A stretch of 64,000 bases of DNA from positions 215,472 to 279,471 of the forward strand of contig NZ_BDCK01000024.1 in the NCBI RefSeq assembly GCF_001613465.1, written 5' to 3'. Under the pieces are notes generated by a model. The model was given only the letters and a program-made list of their open reading frames with translations. It ran no database searches and had not been told where the DNA came from. Position 1 is the first letter of the stretch. Each line of letters begins with the position of its first letter. This document shows positions 7,719 through 15,778 of the stretch, piece by piece. Source of the stretch: Nocardia niwae NBRC 108934 = DSM 45340. GTDB taxonomy: Bacteria > Actinomycetota > Actinomycetes > Mycobacteriales > Mycobacteriaceae. The position numbers and the translations under genes were made by a program.

Positions 7719-8099
7719 GTGAAGAAGTTTGCTACCGGTGTGGCCGCGCTCGCGGCGGTAGGTGCCTCGCTGGCTGTCAGCGCGCCCGCCGCGAACGCCT
7801 ACACCAACAACTACGGCGCGATCGCGCTGTCCACCTCCACCGGTTTGATCGGGTATTCCTACGACTACCCGAACTCGGCTGCCGCACAGCAGCGCGCCGT
7901 GAGCTCCTGCGGCGCGGGCGACTGCCAGTCGGTGGTCTGGTTCCGCAACGGCTGTGGCGCCGTGGCGTACTCCAGCGGCACCGGCACATGGAGCTGGGGG
8001 TATGCCTCGTCCCGGCGCAGCGCGCAGGGCCAAGCTCTGGCGCACAACGATTCCGACGCCTACATCGTGCACTGGAACTGCACGTCCAACCACGGCTGA
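7719..8099 (+). CDS. Secreted DUF4189 domain protein
   Basis: 126 aa from GTG 7719, chosen because AAGAAGGGG stands nine bases upstream and the protein then begins with a clean Sec signal peptide. That signal has KK at the N-terminus, a hydrophobic core (GVAALAAVGASLAV) and Ala-X-Ala near residue 27. The mature part has the DUF4189 pattern: YGAIALSTSTG, S..AA.QRAVSSCG..DC..VVWF.NGCGAVAY and a final Trp-Asn-Cys. Four Cys probably form two disulfides. M. tuberculosis relatives (Rv1269c/Rv1813c type) are small exported proteins of unknown biochemical role. Followed 29 bases later by a lipoprotein gene, probably co-transcribed. Confidence 0.85.
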   Translation: MKKFATGVAALAAVGASLAVSAPAANAYTNNYGAIALSTSTGLIGYSYDYPNSAAAQQRAVSSCGAGDCQSVVWFRNGCGAVAYSSGTGTWSWGYASSRRSAQGQALAHNDSDAYIVHWNCTSNHG

Positions 8100-8128
8100 T
8101 GCCCGGACTTCGAGTCGAAGGAAACAAC

Positions 8129-8686
8129 GTGAAGCACCGCACTTTCCGGACCACCGTGGCCGTCGTTCTCACCGCGCTGGCCTGCTCGCTGAGCGCCTGC
8201 GCCTCCAACGACGACTCCTCGTCCCCGAGCACCAGCGCCAACCCCAGCCACGCGGCGGGTGAGTTGGAGGGCGGCACGGACAAGGGTGACAAGGAGGCCG
8301 GCTCGGCGCCGACCACGCCGTCCTCCCCCGCCCTGGCCAAGCCCTCCGTGCAGCAGCTGAACGAGCGGCTGCAGAAGGCGTTCGATCCGAACGTGCCGAA
8401 CGCGGAGAAGATCAGCTGGATCCAGGCCGCCGAGCAGGATCCCTACCTGGTCGCCAACCTCGTCGACGCCGCGAAGAAGCAGAAGGTCACCGTCGAGGTC
8501 ACCAACGTGGGCGACCCGAAGGACGGCAAGCTCAAGGCCGACGCCAAGGTCACCATCGACGGCACGCCGGTGGACGACGCGTTCATCCAGTTCGTGTCCG
8601 AGGGCGGCCAGTGGAAGGTCGACCACACCTTCGCCTGCAACATCGTCAAGAGCGCGAAGATCGAGTCCGCGGCCTGCCAGGAGTGA
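8129..8686 (+). CDS. Lipoprotein with MTB12-like domain
   Basis: 185 aa from GTG 8129, with GAAGGAAAC upstream. The signal peptide ends in a lipobox LSAC with Cys24 as the lipidation site. A low-complexity Ser/Gly/Asp/Lys linker to about residue 70 precedes a conserved C-terminal domain. That domain (SVQQLNERLQKAFDPNVPNAEKISWI to DGTPVDDAFIQFVSEGGQWKVDHTFAC) resembles the low-molecular-weight antigen MTB12 (CFP-2) of mycobacteria. Two Cys in the last 25 residues may pair. It should sit on the outer face of the plasma membrane; its role is unknown. Confidence 0.8.
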   Translation: MKHRTFRTTVAVVLTALACSLSACASNDDSSSPSTSANPSHAAGELEGGTDKGDKEAGSAPTTPSSPALAKPSVQQLNERLQKAFDPNVPNAEKISWIQAAEQDPYLVANLVDAAKKQKVTVEVTNVGDPKDGKLKADAKVTIDGTPVDDAFIQFVSEGGQWKVDHTFACNIVKSAKIESAACQE

Positions 8687-8702
8687 TCCCTACCGCGTGA
8701 AA

Positions 8703-8736
8703 AGCGCCGGGCAGCTGAGCTGCCCGGCGCTCTTCG
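8703..8736. terminator. Bidirectional hairpin terminator
   Basis: AGCGCCGGGCAGCT (8703-8716) and AGCTGCCCGGCGCT (8718-8731) form a near-perfect palindrome between two convergent genes. A short T-containing tail (CTTCGTTGT) follows on the plus strand and AAAA flanks the other side. It probably stops the lipoprotein transcript and the rnj transcript. Confidence 0.75.
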
Positions 8737-8748
8737 TTGTGCGGAAGG

Positions 8749-10734
8749 TCAGACGCCGATGACGGTCGGCACGATCATCGGACGACGCCGGTAGGTATCC
8801 GCCACCCAGCGGCCCACCACGCGGCGCACACCCTGCGCGATCCGGTGGGTGTCGGTGACGCCCTCGCCGGCCAGCCGCAACAGTTCGGCTTCCACGAGTT
8901 CCGCCGCGTCGAGCAGCGCGGTGGGATCGTCGGAGAAACCGCGTCCGCTCAGCTCCGGTGTGCTCACCGCCTTGCCGGTGGTCTCGTCGATGGCGACGGT
9001 GATCGCGATGAAACCGCCCTCGCCGAGCACCAGCCGGTCCGACAGCGTCGATTCCCCGACGTCGCCGACCGACAGTCCATCGACGTACACGTGGCCCACG
9101 GGCACCCGGCCGACGATCGAGGCGATGCCGTCGACCAAGTCGACCACCACGCCGTCCTCGGCCAGCACCACCCGCTCCTGCGGCACGCCCGTCGCCACCG
9201 CCAGCGCCGCGTTCGCGCGGAGATGGCGCCATTCGCCGTGCACGGGCATCGCGTTGGTCGGCCGCACCGCGTTGTACAGGTACAGCAGTTCGCCCGCCGA
9301 GGCATGCCCGGAGACGTGCACCTTGGCGTTCTGCTGGGTGATCACCGTGGCCCCGAGCCGGGCCAGGCCGTTGACCACCGCGAACACCGAGTTCTCGTTG
9401 CCGGGGATCAGCGAGGAGGCCAGCACCACGAGGTCGTCGGGGCGGATGTTGATCTGCCGGTGGTCACCGCGCGCCATCCGCGACAGCGCCGACAGCGGCT
9501 CGCCCTGCGAACCCGTGGAGATCAGCACCAGGCGGTGGCTGGGCAGAGTGGCGGCGACGTCGAGATCCACGACGACGCCATCCGGCACGGTGAGATAACC
9601 CAGGTCCTGAGCGATCTGCATATTGCGGACCATCGAGCGGCCGACGAAACACACTCGCCGCCCGTACTTCTGGGCCACGTCGACAACCTGCTGGATGCGG
9701 TGCACATGACTGGCGAAAGACGCGACGATGACCCGCCCGAGCGCTTTGCCGATGACCGTGTCCAGCACGCCGCCGATCTCGCGTTCCGGCGTGACGAAGC
9801 CGGGGACCTCGGCGTTGGTGGAGTCCACCAGGAACAGGTCCACGCCCTCGTCGCCGAGGCGGGAGAATCCGGCCAGATCGGTGAGCCGCCCGTCCAGCGG
9901 AAGCTGGTCGAGCTTGATGTCACCGGTGTGCAGGACGACGCCGGCCGGCGTGCGGATGGCGACGGCGAGCGCGTCGGGAATGGAATGGTTGACCGCGAAG
10001 TACTCGCAGCCGAACGGGCCGTGCGTGGTGTGCTGCCCCTCGGTCACTTCGACCAGTTTCGGGTGCAGCCGGTGTTCCCGGCACTTCGCGGCGACCAGCG
10101 CGAGGGTGAATTTCGAGCCGACCACCGGGATATCGGGCCGCAGCCGCAACAGGAAGGGCACCGCGCCGATGTGGTCCTCGTGGCCGTGGGTGAGCACGAC
10201 GGCCACCACGTCGTCGATCCGGCCCTCGATGGGGCGGAAGTCCGGCAGGATCAGGTCCACGCCGGGCTGCTGGTCCTCCGGGAACAGCACGCCGCAGTCG
10301 ACGATCAGCAGTTTGCCGCCGTACTCGAAAACGGTCATGTTGCGGCCGATTTCGCCGATGCCGCCGAGCGCGAACACCCGCAGGCCGTTCGGGGGGAGGG
10401 CGGGTGGGGTGCCGAGCCGGTCGTGCGTGGCGCCCGGACCGGCCTGTGCCGGAGTCTCTTCGGCCCGCCGGGCGGCGGACTGCCCGCGTCCCCGGCCCGC
10501 TCGCCGGGACGACGTGTTCTGGCCCCTGCTTTCCCGTCGCGCCTGCACGGGCGCGGGCTCGGCGGCCGGGACGACGCGACCGGCCTCAGCCGTCGTGTCG
10601 CCCGGCGCCGGTTCGGGGCGCGCGGCGGTCTGCGCAGGCACAGGGGGAGTCACCGGCTCCGCCGGTGCGGCGGGGGCCGGTGCTCCCGCGGGGCGGGACG
10701 CACTGCGACGGCGCCGGGATAGGGATTCGCTCAC
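8749..10734 (-). CDS. rnj: Ribonuclease J (metallo-beta-lactamase/beta-CASP family)
   Basis: 661 aa, about 100 longer than M. tuberculosis RNase J. Residues 1-110 are a Pro/Ala/Arg-rich, probably disordered extension starting MSESLSRRRRS. The catalytic core follows: LGGIGEIGRNMTVFE, the zinc motif HGHEDH (183-188), the beta-CASP domain with SFASHVHRIQQVVD and HVSGHASAGEL, and the C-terminal dimerisation domain. It acts as a 5'-3' exonuclease and endonuclease in mRNA decay and rRNA maturation. Its GTG start overlaps the end of dapA (GTGA at 10731-10734), so it is translated from the dapA transcript. Confidence 0.95.
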   Translation of the reverse strand: MSESLSRRRRSASRPAGAPAPAAPAEPVTPPVPAQTAARPEPAPGDTTAEAGRVVPAAEPAPVQARRESRGQNTSSRRAGRGRGQSAARRAEETPAQAGPGATHDRLGTPPALPPNGLRVFALGGIGEIGRNMTVFEYGGKLLIVDCGVLFPEDQQPGVDLILPDFRPIEGRIDDVVAVVLTHGHEDHIGAVPFLLRLRPDIPVVGSKFTLALVAAKCREHRLHPKLVEVTEGQHTTHGPFGCEYFAVNHSIPDALAVAIRTPAGVVLHTGDIKLDQLPLDGRLTDLAGFSRLGDEGVDLFLVDSTNAEVPGFVTPEREIGGVLDTVIGKALGRVIVASFASHVHRIQQVVDVAQKYGRRVCFVGRSMVRNMQIAQDLGYLTVPDGVVVDLDVAATLPSHRLVLISTGSQGEPLSALSRMARGDHRQINIRPDDLVVLASSLIPGNENSVFAVVNGLARLGATVITQQNAKVHVSGHASAGELLYLYNAVRPTNAMPVHGEWRHLRANAALAVATGVPQERVVLAEDGVVVDLVDGIASIVGRVPVGHVYVDGLSVGDVGESTLSDRLVLGEGGFIAITVAIDETTGKAVSTPELSGRGFSDDPTALLDAAELVEAELLRLAGEGVTDTHRIAQGVRRVVGRWVADTYRRRPMIVPTVIGV

Positions 10735-11639
10735 GAAAGGACTCCGACCGCTCGCAGGTCCGCGGCGAGCACTTCCAATTGCTCACCGCTCGGCATCAAC
10801 TGGGGCAGCCGCGGCTCGCCGACCTCCACGCCCAGCAGTCGCAGGCCGCCCTTGCTCATGGCGACGCCGCCGAGCCGGGCCATCGCGGCGTGCAGCGGCA
10901 ACAGCGTGGTGTTGATCTGGCGGGCGCGCACGACCTCGCCCGCCGTATACGCCTCCAGCAGCGCACGCAGCCGTTCGGGCGCGAGATGTCCGATGACGCT
11001 GATGAATCCGGCCGCGCCGACCGACAGCCAGGGCAGGTTGAGCGCGTCGTCGCCTGAATAGAACGTCAGGCCGGTGCTCGCGATGAGCTCGGCGCCCATG
11101 TTCAGATCACCCTTGGCGTCCTTGACCGCGACGATGCGCGGGTGCTCGGCGAGTTTGCGGATGGTGTCACTGGCGATCGGCACCACTGACCGCCCGGGTA
11201 TGTCGTAGAGGGTGACCGGCAGGTCGGTCGCGTCCGCGACGGCGGTGAAATGCGCGATCAACCCCTCCTGGGAGGGCCGGGAGTAATACGGCGTCACCAC
11301 GAGCAAACCGTGTGCACCCGCCCGCTGCGCGTTGCGCGCGAGTTCGATCGAATGGGCGGTGTCGTAGGTGCCCGCGCCCGCGATCACGGTCGCGCGCTCA
11401 CCCACGGCGTCGACGACGGCGCGCAGCAGATCGGCCTTCTCCGACTCGGTGGTGGTCGGCGATTCACCGGTGGTACCCGAGATCGCGAGCAGGTCGACGC
11501 CGCGGTCGACCAGGCGGGCCGCGAGCGCGACCCCGGCATCGACGTCGAGCTTGCCGTCGGCGCTGAAGGGGGTCACCATCGCGACACCTACCGTGCCGGA
11601 CGCACGCAGCTCCGTTGGCGTCGATTCACCGTTCGTCAT
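10731..11639 (-). CDS. dapA: 4-hydroxy-tetrahydrodipicolinate synthase
   Basis: 302 aa TIM-barrel enzyme of the DapA/NanA superfamily. It condenses pyruvate with aspartate semialdehyde at the first dedicated step of lysine and meso-diaminopimelate synthesis. Catalytic elements are visible: GTTGESPTTT, the proton-relay Tyr in LVVTPYYSRPSQEG, Tyr in LPVTLYDIPGRSV, and the Schiff-base Lys in IVAVKDAKGD. The ATG at 11639 (MTNGESTPTELRASG) is preferred over an upstream in-frame codon because conservation begins shortly after it. Followed by rnj in the same operon. The thyX gene found upstream of dapA in mycobacteria is absent. Confidence 0.96.
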   Translation of the reverse strand: MTNGESTPTELRASGTVGVAMVTPFSADGKLDVDAGVALAARLVDRGVDLLAISGTTGESPTTTESEKADLLRAVVDAVGERATVIAGAGTYDTAHSIELARNAQRAGAHGLLVVTPYYSRPSQEGLIAHFTAVADATDLPVTLYDIPGRSVVPIASDTIRKLAEHPRIVAVKDAKGDLNMGAELIASTGLTFYSGDDALNLPWLSVGAAGFISVIGHLAPERLRALLEAYTAGEVVRARQINTTLLPLHAAMARLGGVAMSKGGLRLLGVEVGEPRLPQLMPSGEQLEVLAADLRAVGVLS

Positions 11640-11760
11640 GGTCAGAAAGGCTACCCGGTCCACGACACGCCCTCGACACCGTCGTCGGCGATCAGGCCGC
11701 AACAAAGACGCGAATCCATATCGGCGACTATCCGATGATGCCATCTTGCTGCTTGCTCGA

Positions 11761-11788
11761 CGTCAATCATGGCGTCACACTGGCGTCA
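11761..11788 (+). promoter_or_regulatory. Direct repeat at the start of the HicB-like gene, possible operator
   Basis: CGTCA occurs three times at 11761, 11773 and 11784. The last two are part of an exact TGGCGTCA repeat (11770-11777 and 11781-11788) spaced 11 bases, one DNA turn. The last copy runs into the ATG. The position suits autoregulation by the ribbon-helix-helix-like product. Confidence 0.35.
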
Positions 11789-12231
11789 TGGATTTGAACA
11801 AGTACACCAGCCGGCTGCGCGAGAACCTGATCGCCGCCGCGGCCCTCGGCGACGAGAAGACGCAGGCCACGGCGGCCGCTCTGGCGGCGGCGACGGAAGG
11901 ATCCGCCCGCCTGGTGCTGCTGGCCGCGCTGTCGGACCTCGCGGCCGAGGTCAGCGCCACACTCGGCGACCGAACCGTGCACGTGTCGGTGGACGGCACC
12001 GACGCGTCCATCGATGTGCGCAAGAGCACGGCAGGCGACGAGTCCCCGACCTTCGAGGAGATGACCGGCGACATCAGCAGGGTCACGCTGCGACTGGTCG
12101 AACAGATGAAGGCGCGTGCGGAAGAGGCTGCCGCACAGAGCGGTCAGTCCCTGAACTCGTGGCTGTCGAGCGCCGTCCACGGCGCTTTGCGCGACCAGAT
12201 GCGCGGGTACGGGCCCAAACGCGACAGCTGA
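11788..12231 (+). CDS. HicB/Arc-like small regulator, orphan
   Basis: 147 aa starting MDLNKYTSRLRENLIAAAALG. The N-terminal two thirds is Ala-rich with alternating helices. The end (AEEAAAQSGQSLNSWLSSAVHGALRDQ) is the ribbon-helix-helix pattern shared by HicB and Arc-type antitoxins, where AA..G.S...W...AV..AL matches the second helix. No HicA-like toxin gene lies on either side, so it is more likely an orphan transcription factor than half of a toxin-antitoxin pair. No Shine-Dalgarno is visible. Convergent with the next gene, separated by ten bases. Confidence 0.6.
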   Translation: MDLNKYTSRLRENLIAAAALGDEKTQATAAALAAATEGSARLVLLAALSDLAAEVSATLGDRTVHVSVDGTDASIDVRKSTAGDESPTFEEMTGDISRVTLRLVEQMKARAEEAAAQSGQSLNSWLSSAVHGALRDQMRGYGPKRDS

Positions 12232-12241
12232 CCCAGTCGCG

Positions 12242-13459
12242 CTACAGCAACGCGGCGAGATTCCCGCGATCGCCGACGGCGACCTCGTCCAGTTCGAGCC
12301 AATCGGCCATTTCGCGCAGCGCACCGGCGAGGGCATGCGCGGTGGCCGGCGTGTCGTATCCGGGTTCGGCGAAGGCGGCGGGAACCGACAACCGGCCGTT
12401 CGCGCGCTCCGCGCGCAGATCGACGCGGCCGACGAGTTCACCGTCGAGCAGGAACGGGAAAACGTAGTAGCCGTGCACCCGTTTGTGTTCGGGTGTGTAG
12501 ATCTCGATGCGGTAGTGGAAGTCGAAGATGCGCTCCGTGCGGGCGCGGAAGAAGACGAGCGGGTCGAACGGGCACAGCAGCGCGGCGCCTTCGACGCGGC
12601 GCGGGGTCGCGGCGCCCGCCCGCAGATAGGCCGGTTTCCCCCAGCCCGCCACCTCGACCGGGATCAGCTCGCCCGCGTCCACCAGATCGGCGATGGCCGG
12701 CTCGGTCTGGGCGCGCTGGAGCCGGTAGTAGTCGCGCAGGTCCGCTTCGGTGCCGATGCCGTGCGCGGTGGCGGCACGCAGCACAAGCTCACGGACGGCG
12801 TCCTGTTCGGCGACATCGCGAGACAGTACCTCCGCGGGCAGCACCCGCTCGGTCAGGTCGTAATGCCTGGTGAACCCCACGCGGGTGGCCACAGACAGCG
12901 CACCCGCCGCGAAGAGTTGCTCGCAGATCATCTTCGTATCGCTGAGGTTCCACCAGGACCCCTTCGGCCGCGGTTTGTCCAGCTCCAGGTGGCGCTCCAC
13001 CTCACCGGCGGTGGCCGCGCCCACCGAGGTGATCACGTCCAGGATGTCCTTGCCCAGGGTCGGATTGCGCTCGACCACCTTGCGCATGCCCGACCAGCGC
13101 CCGTGCTCGTACCGCCGCATCCGCCAGCGCAGCAGCGGCCAGTCCTCCACCGGGATGAGCGCGGCCTCGTGCGCCCAGTATTCGACGAGCGCCCGCGGGC
13201 GCCGCGTGCCATCGCTCCACGCGGCCTGATCCAGCAGCGAGCGATCGTAGGACCCGATGCGGCTGAACACCGGCGCGTAATGCGCTCGCACCACCGCCGA
13301 CACCGAATCCAGTTGCAGCAACTGGGTCCGGTCGAGCACCCCGAGCACCGTCCGCCGCGTCGCGCGGCCAGGCCTGCGCATCCCGAAACCCTGCGCCGCC
13401 AATGCCGTTCGCCGTGCCGCCGCGGCACCCATCTTCCGCATAAGAGGCAACGATGCCAT
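12242..13459 (-). CDS. Winged-helix protein of the YcaQ/AlkX (HTH_42) DNA glycosylase family
   Basis: 405 aa. An N-terminal winged-helix region (ATRRTVLGVLDRTQLLQLDSVSAVVRAHY) carries a Q-L-D motif in the place of the Q-x-Q catalytic motif of E. coli YcaQ. Q-x-D is the version described in the actinobacterial AlkX branch that unhooks interstrand crosslinks and removes bulky alkyl lesions. Further matches are RALVEYWAHEAALIP and the C-terminal LLCPFDPLVFFRARTERIFDFHYRIEIYTPEHKRVHGYYVFPFL block. Starts at 13459, 13441 and 13432 are all possible; the longest is given. A housekeeping DNA-repair role is likely. Confidence 0.85.
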   Translation of the reverse strand: MASLPLMRKMGAAAARRTALAAQGFGMRRPGRATRRTVLGVLDRTQLLQLDSVSAVVRAHYAPVFSRIGSYDRSLLDQAAWSDGTRRPRALVEYWAHEAALIPVEDWPLLRWRMRRYEHGRWSGMRKVVERNPTLGKDILDVITSVGAATAGEVERHLELDKPRPKGSWWNLSDTKMICEQLFAAGALSVATRVGFTRHYDLTERVLPAEVLSRDVAEQDAVRELVLRAATAHGIGTEADLRDYYRLQRAQTEPAIADLVDAGELIPVEVAGWGKPAYLRAGAATPRRVEGAALLCPFDPLVFFRARTERIFDFHYRIEIYTPEHKRVHGYYVFPFLLDGELVGRVDLRAERANGRLSVPAAFAEPGYDTPATAHALAGALREMADWLELDEVAVGDRGNLAALL

Positions 13460-13473
13460 GCCCCACCGACACG

Positions 13474-14493
13474 TCAGGTCGAGACGGTGATCGCGCCGGT
13501 GGTATCGATCTCGGTGCGGCGGTCTCGGTCGGACGCGGTGGCCAGGACGGTGGCCAGGATGCGACGGCCGGTGGGGAGGATGCGGACGGTGACCGAACCG
13601 TCGTTGGCGGCGTCGAGTTCGCGAATGGCGGCGTCGATCACTTGCCTGCGCACCCGATGCGGCACGCCCGCGAAACCGCCGTCGTCGAGCAGAATCACCT
13701 CGACGCCGCGGGAACGAGCGCCACGAGCGGCGCTGCTGAGCTGATCGGTGGCCAGTTGCGGAGCGCGGAGGCCGTCGCGCAGTTCGGCTTCCAGCAGCCT
13801 GCACTGTTCCCGCTCCACGGCGGTGAGTTCCACCCCGTCGGCGATGCGTTCCAGGATCGGGCGCGCCACCGCGTCCAGGCGGGCCAGCTGACGGGTGCGC
13901 TCGGAGTTCTCTGCCGCCATCGCGGCTTCGGCGGCAGCGCGCATGGCCGCTTCCTCGCGCAGCAGCCGCAGCGAGCGCTGAGTGGGCCGCATGATCGCCG
14001 CGAACAGGGAGACCCCCGCCACCGTGGCGACCGGCACGATCGAACCGACGACGACTCCGATCCGTAGCCCGGCCACCACACCGACGACGGCGATCACCAC
14101 GCCGATGCCTGCGACGCCGAGCCAGGCGGCCGCCAACCGTCCGCGCAACACGAGCACGGCGAGTACGTACGACGCGGCGAACGCCGTCCACACCTGCTTC
14201 GACCAACCGTGTTCGACATCGAACGAGGTCAAGGTCGTGGCCAGCGGACCGGAGGCGGCGACGAACACGGTCGCGGCCCAGGGCAGTGGATCGGTCGGAA
14301 CCACCAGCACGACGACACCGGCCGCCGCCAGCACGACCAGCGCCGCGACCGCGGCGGCCACCGGCGATTCCGAGAAGTTCCGGATCATGTACAGCACGAT
14401 GGTGGCTTCGAGCACGACCAGGAACAGCCAAGCCGCGCGGTCGCGCAGCCCGAGCAGATCGCGCAGCCCGAATTCGGTCTCCGGCTCAGCCAT
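13474..14493 (-). CDS. Membrane protein, degenerate sensor-kinase-like, third gene of a two-component operon
   Basis: 339 aa. About six membrane helices occupy residues 20-165, then a charged coiled-coil-like stretch (LRLLREEAAMRAAAEAAMAAENSERTRQ), then a soluble C-terminal domain. The layout parallels the preceding sensor kinase, but no phosphoacceptor His-Asp pair appears in the helix and no DxGxG or second glycine box for ATP in the last 140 residues. The start overlaps the kinase stop by eight bases (14486-14493), so translation is coupled. It may be an accessory sensor that pairs with the kinase. Confidence 0.6.
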   Translation of the reverse strand: MAEPETEFGLRDLLGLRDRAAWLFLVVLEATIVLYMIRNFSESPVAAAVAALVVLAAAGVVVLVVPTDPLPWAATVFVAASGPLATTLTSFDVEHGWSKQVWTAFAASYVLAVLVLRGRLAAAWLGVAGIGVVIAVVGVVAGLRIGVVVGSIVPVATVAGVSLFAAIMRPTQRSLRLLREEAAMRAAAEAAMAAENSERTRQLARLDAVARPILERIADGVELTAVEREQCRLLEAELRDGLRAPQLATDQLSSAARGARSRGVEVILLDDGGFAGVPHRVRRQVIDAAIRELDAANDGSVTVRILPTGRRILATVLATASDRDRRTEIDTTGAITVST

Positions 14494-15778
14494 TTCCGCC
14501 CCATACCAGCGTCACGGTCGTTCCCTCCCCCGGTTCGGACTCCACGAAGCCCGCGCCACCGGCGAGTTGACGCATGCGGCCCAGGATGCTCACCGAGATG
14601 CCGAGCCGATCGACGGGCACTTCGCTCAGGTCGAAACCCGCGCCGTCGTCGCGGAATACCACACGGATTCCCCCGGCGCTGATCGTCACTGTGACGGTGC
14701 GGCGCACCTCCCGCCCGGCGACGGTGGCGTGCCGCAGACTGTTGCGCACGGCCTCGGCCAGCGCGGCCGCGATCGTGCCTGCGGCGTCTACCGGCAGGTG
14801 CAGATCGTCGAATCCGGCCCAGCGCCGCGTGGTGAACCGGATGCCGGGGTTCACCTCGTGCACGGCCGAGCGGAGGAACCCGATCGCGGATTGCGCGTCC
14901 AGACGATCGGGTTCGGTTTCGGCCACCCGGCACTCATCGAGTTGTTCGAGTGTTCGTTCGGCCTGGCGGCGCAGCACCGGCGATTCGGTCCCGGCTCGCG
15001 AGGCGTCGAGCAGGGTGGACAACACCGCGTCGTGGATCAGCGCGGCGAACCGCGCGCGTTCCCGCTCCCGGGCCGCCGCGCCCGCGACCGCCGCCGCACG
15101 GCTGCTCTCGATCGCCGACTCGCGGTCCACTCGCGCGGCCGCCGCCCTGGCATAGACCACACACCACAGGAACAGCGCGCTCAGCCCGGCCGCCCTGGCG
15201 AAATCGCCGAGCAGAGCGAGGGCGGTGGTCTCCCGCAGCACGACCAGATTCGCCAGGGCGCTGAACGCCGCGCTCACCACCAGGTAGGTCACGGCGAGCG
15301 GCGGACGCCAAGCGAGCACAGCGGCGAGAACGCCCAGTGCCAGTACCCGGTACAGCCACACCGAAGCCGCGCCTTCGGCGTCCGGCACGGCATATGCCAC
15401 GGGAACCACCGCCATCGCGCCGAGGAAACTCACCGCCGCCGCACCGGCGACCCGTTGGATCACGCGCCGGCTCATGCCGATCGAGACCACCGCGAGCACC
15501 GGGGACAGTCCGAACGCGAGCACCACCTCCACCACTGTCCACCGGACGGGCACGAAGCGACTCTGATCGGCGATCTCGGGCAATTCGACGATCGCGGCGA
15601 TCACGCCCGCGATGCCGATGGCGAACCCGAATCGCCGCAGGATGCGATCGGCGGCTCCTTCGGACGCTTTCTCCCTGGACAACGCGGCGACTCCGCGGCG
15701 CCAACGGCTCGCACGCGGCCGGTCGAGCGGGAGAGAGGACGAGTGCGACGGGGTGTCCAGCATGCTGGACGCGATCAT
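14486..15778 (-). CDS. Sensor histidine kinase, NarL/LuxR-type system
   Basis: 430 aa. Residues 45-220 hold about seven to eight membrane helices, the sensor part. A dimerisation helix follows with RFAALIHDAVLSTLLDASR, where His-Asp is the probable phosphorylation site. The HATPase domain shows an N-box (AALAEAVRNSLRHA), a G1 box (RDDGAGFDLSEV) and a second glycine-rich segment (GISVSILGRMRQLAGG...GEGTTVTLVW). The ATG at 15778 overlaps the stop of the response-regulator gene (ATGA), which fixes the start and indicates coupling. The stimulus is unknown. Confidence 0.85.
   Translation of the reverse strand: MIASSMLDTPSHSSSLPLDRPRASRWRRGVAALSREKASEGAADRILRRFGFAIGIAGVIAAIVELPEIADQSRFVPVRWTVVEVVLAFGLSPVLAVVSIGMSRRVIQRVAGAAAVSFLGAMAVVPVAYAVPDAEGAASVWLYRVLALGVLAAVLAWRPPLAVTYLVVSAAFSALANLVVLRETTALALLGDFARAAGLSALFLWCVVYARAAAARVDRESAIESSRAAAVAGAAARERERARFAALIHDAVLSTLLDASRAGTESPVLRRQAERTLEQLDECRVAETEPDRLDAQSAIGFLRSAVHEVNPGIRFTTRRWAGFDDLHLPVDAAGTIAAALAEAVRNSLRHATVAGREVRRTVTVTISAGGIRVVFRDDGAGFDLSEVPVDRLGISVSILGRMRQLAGGAGFVESEPGEGTTVTLVWGGNG

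Noticed and set aside
8737..10722. 661-codon open frame on the plus strand opposite RNase J
   Set aside because: GC-rich mirror frame of rnj. Composition is His/Arg/Asp-rich without any family motif, while the minus strand carries a complete metallo-beta-lactamase enzyme.
11788..12231. Toxin-antitoxin module
   Set aside because: Only a HicB/Arc-like gene is present; no small toxin ORF flanks it on either strand.
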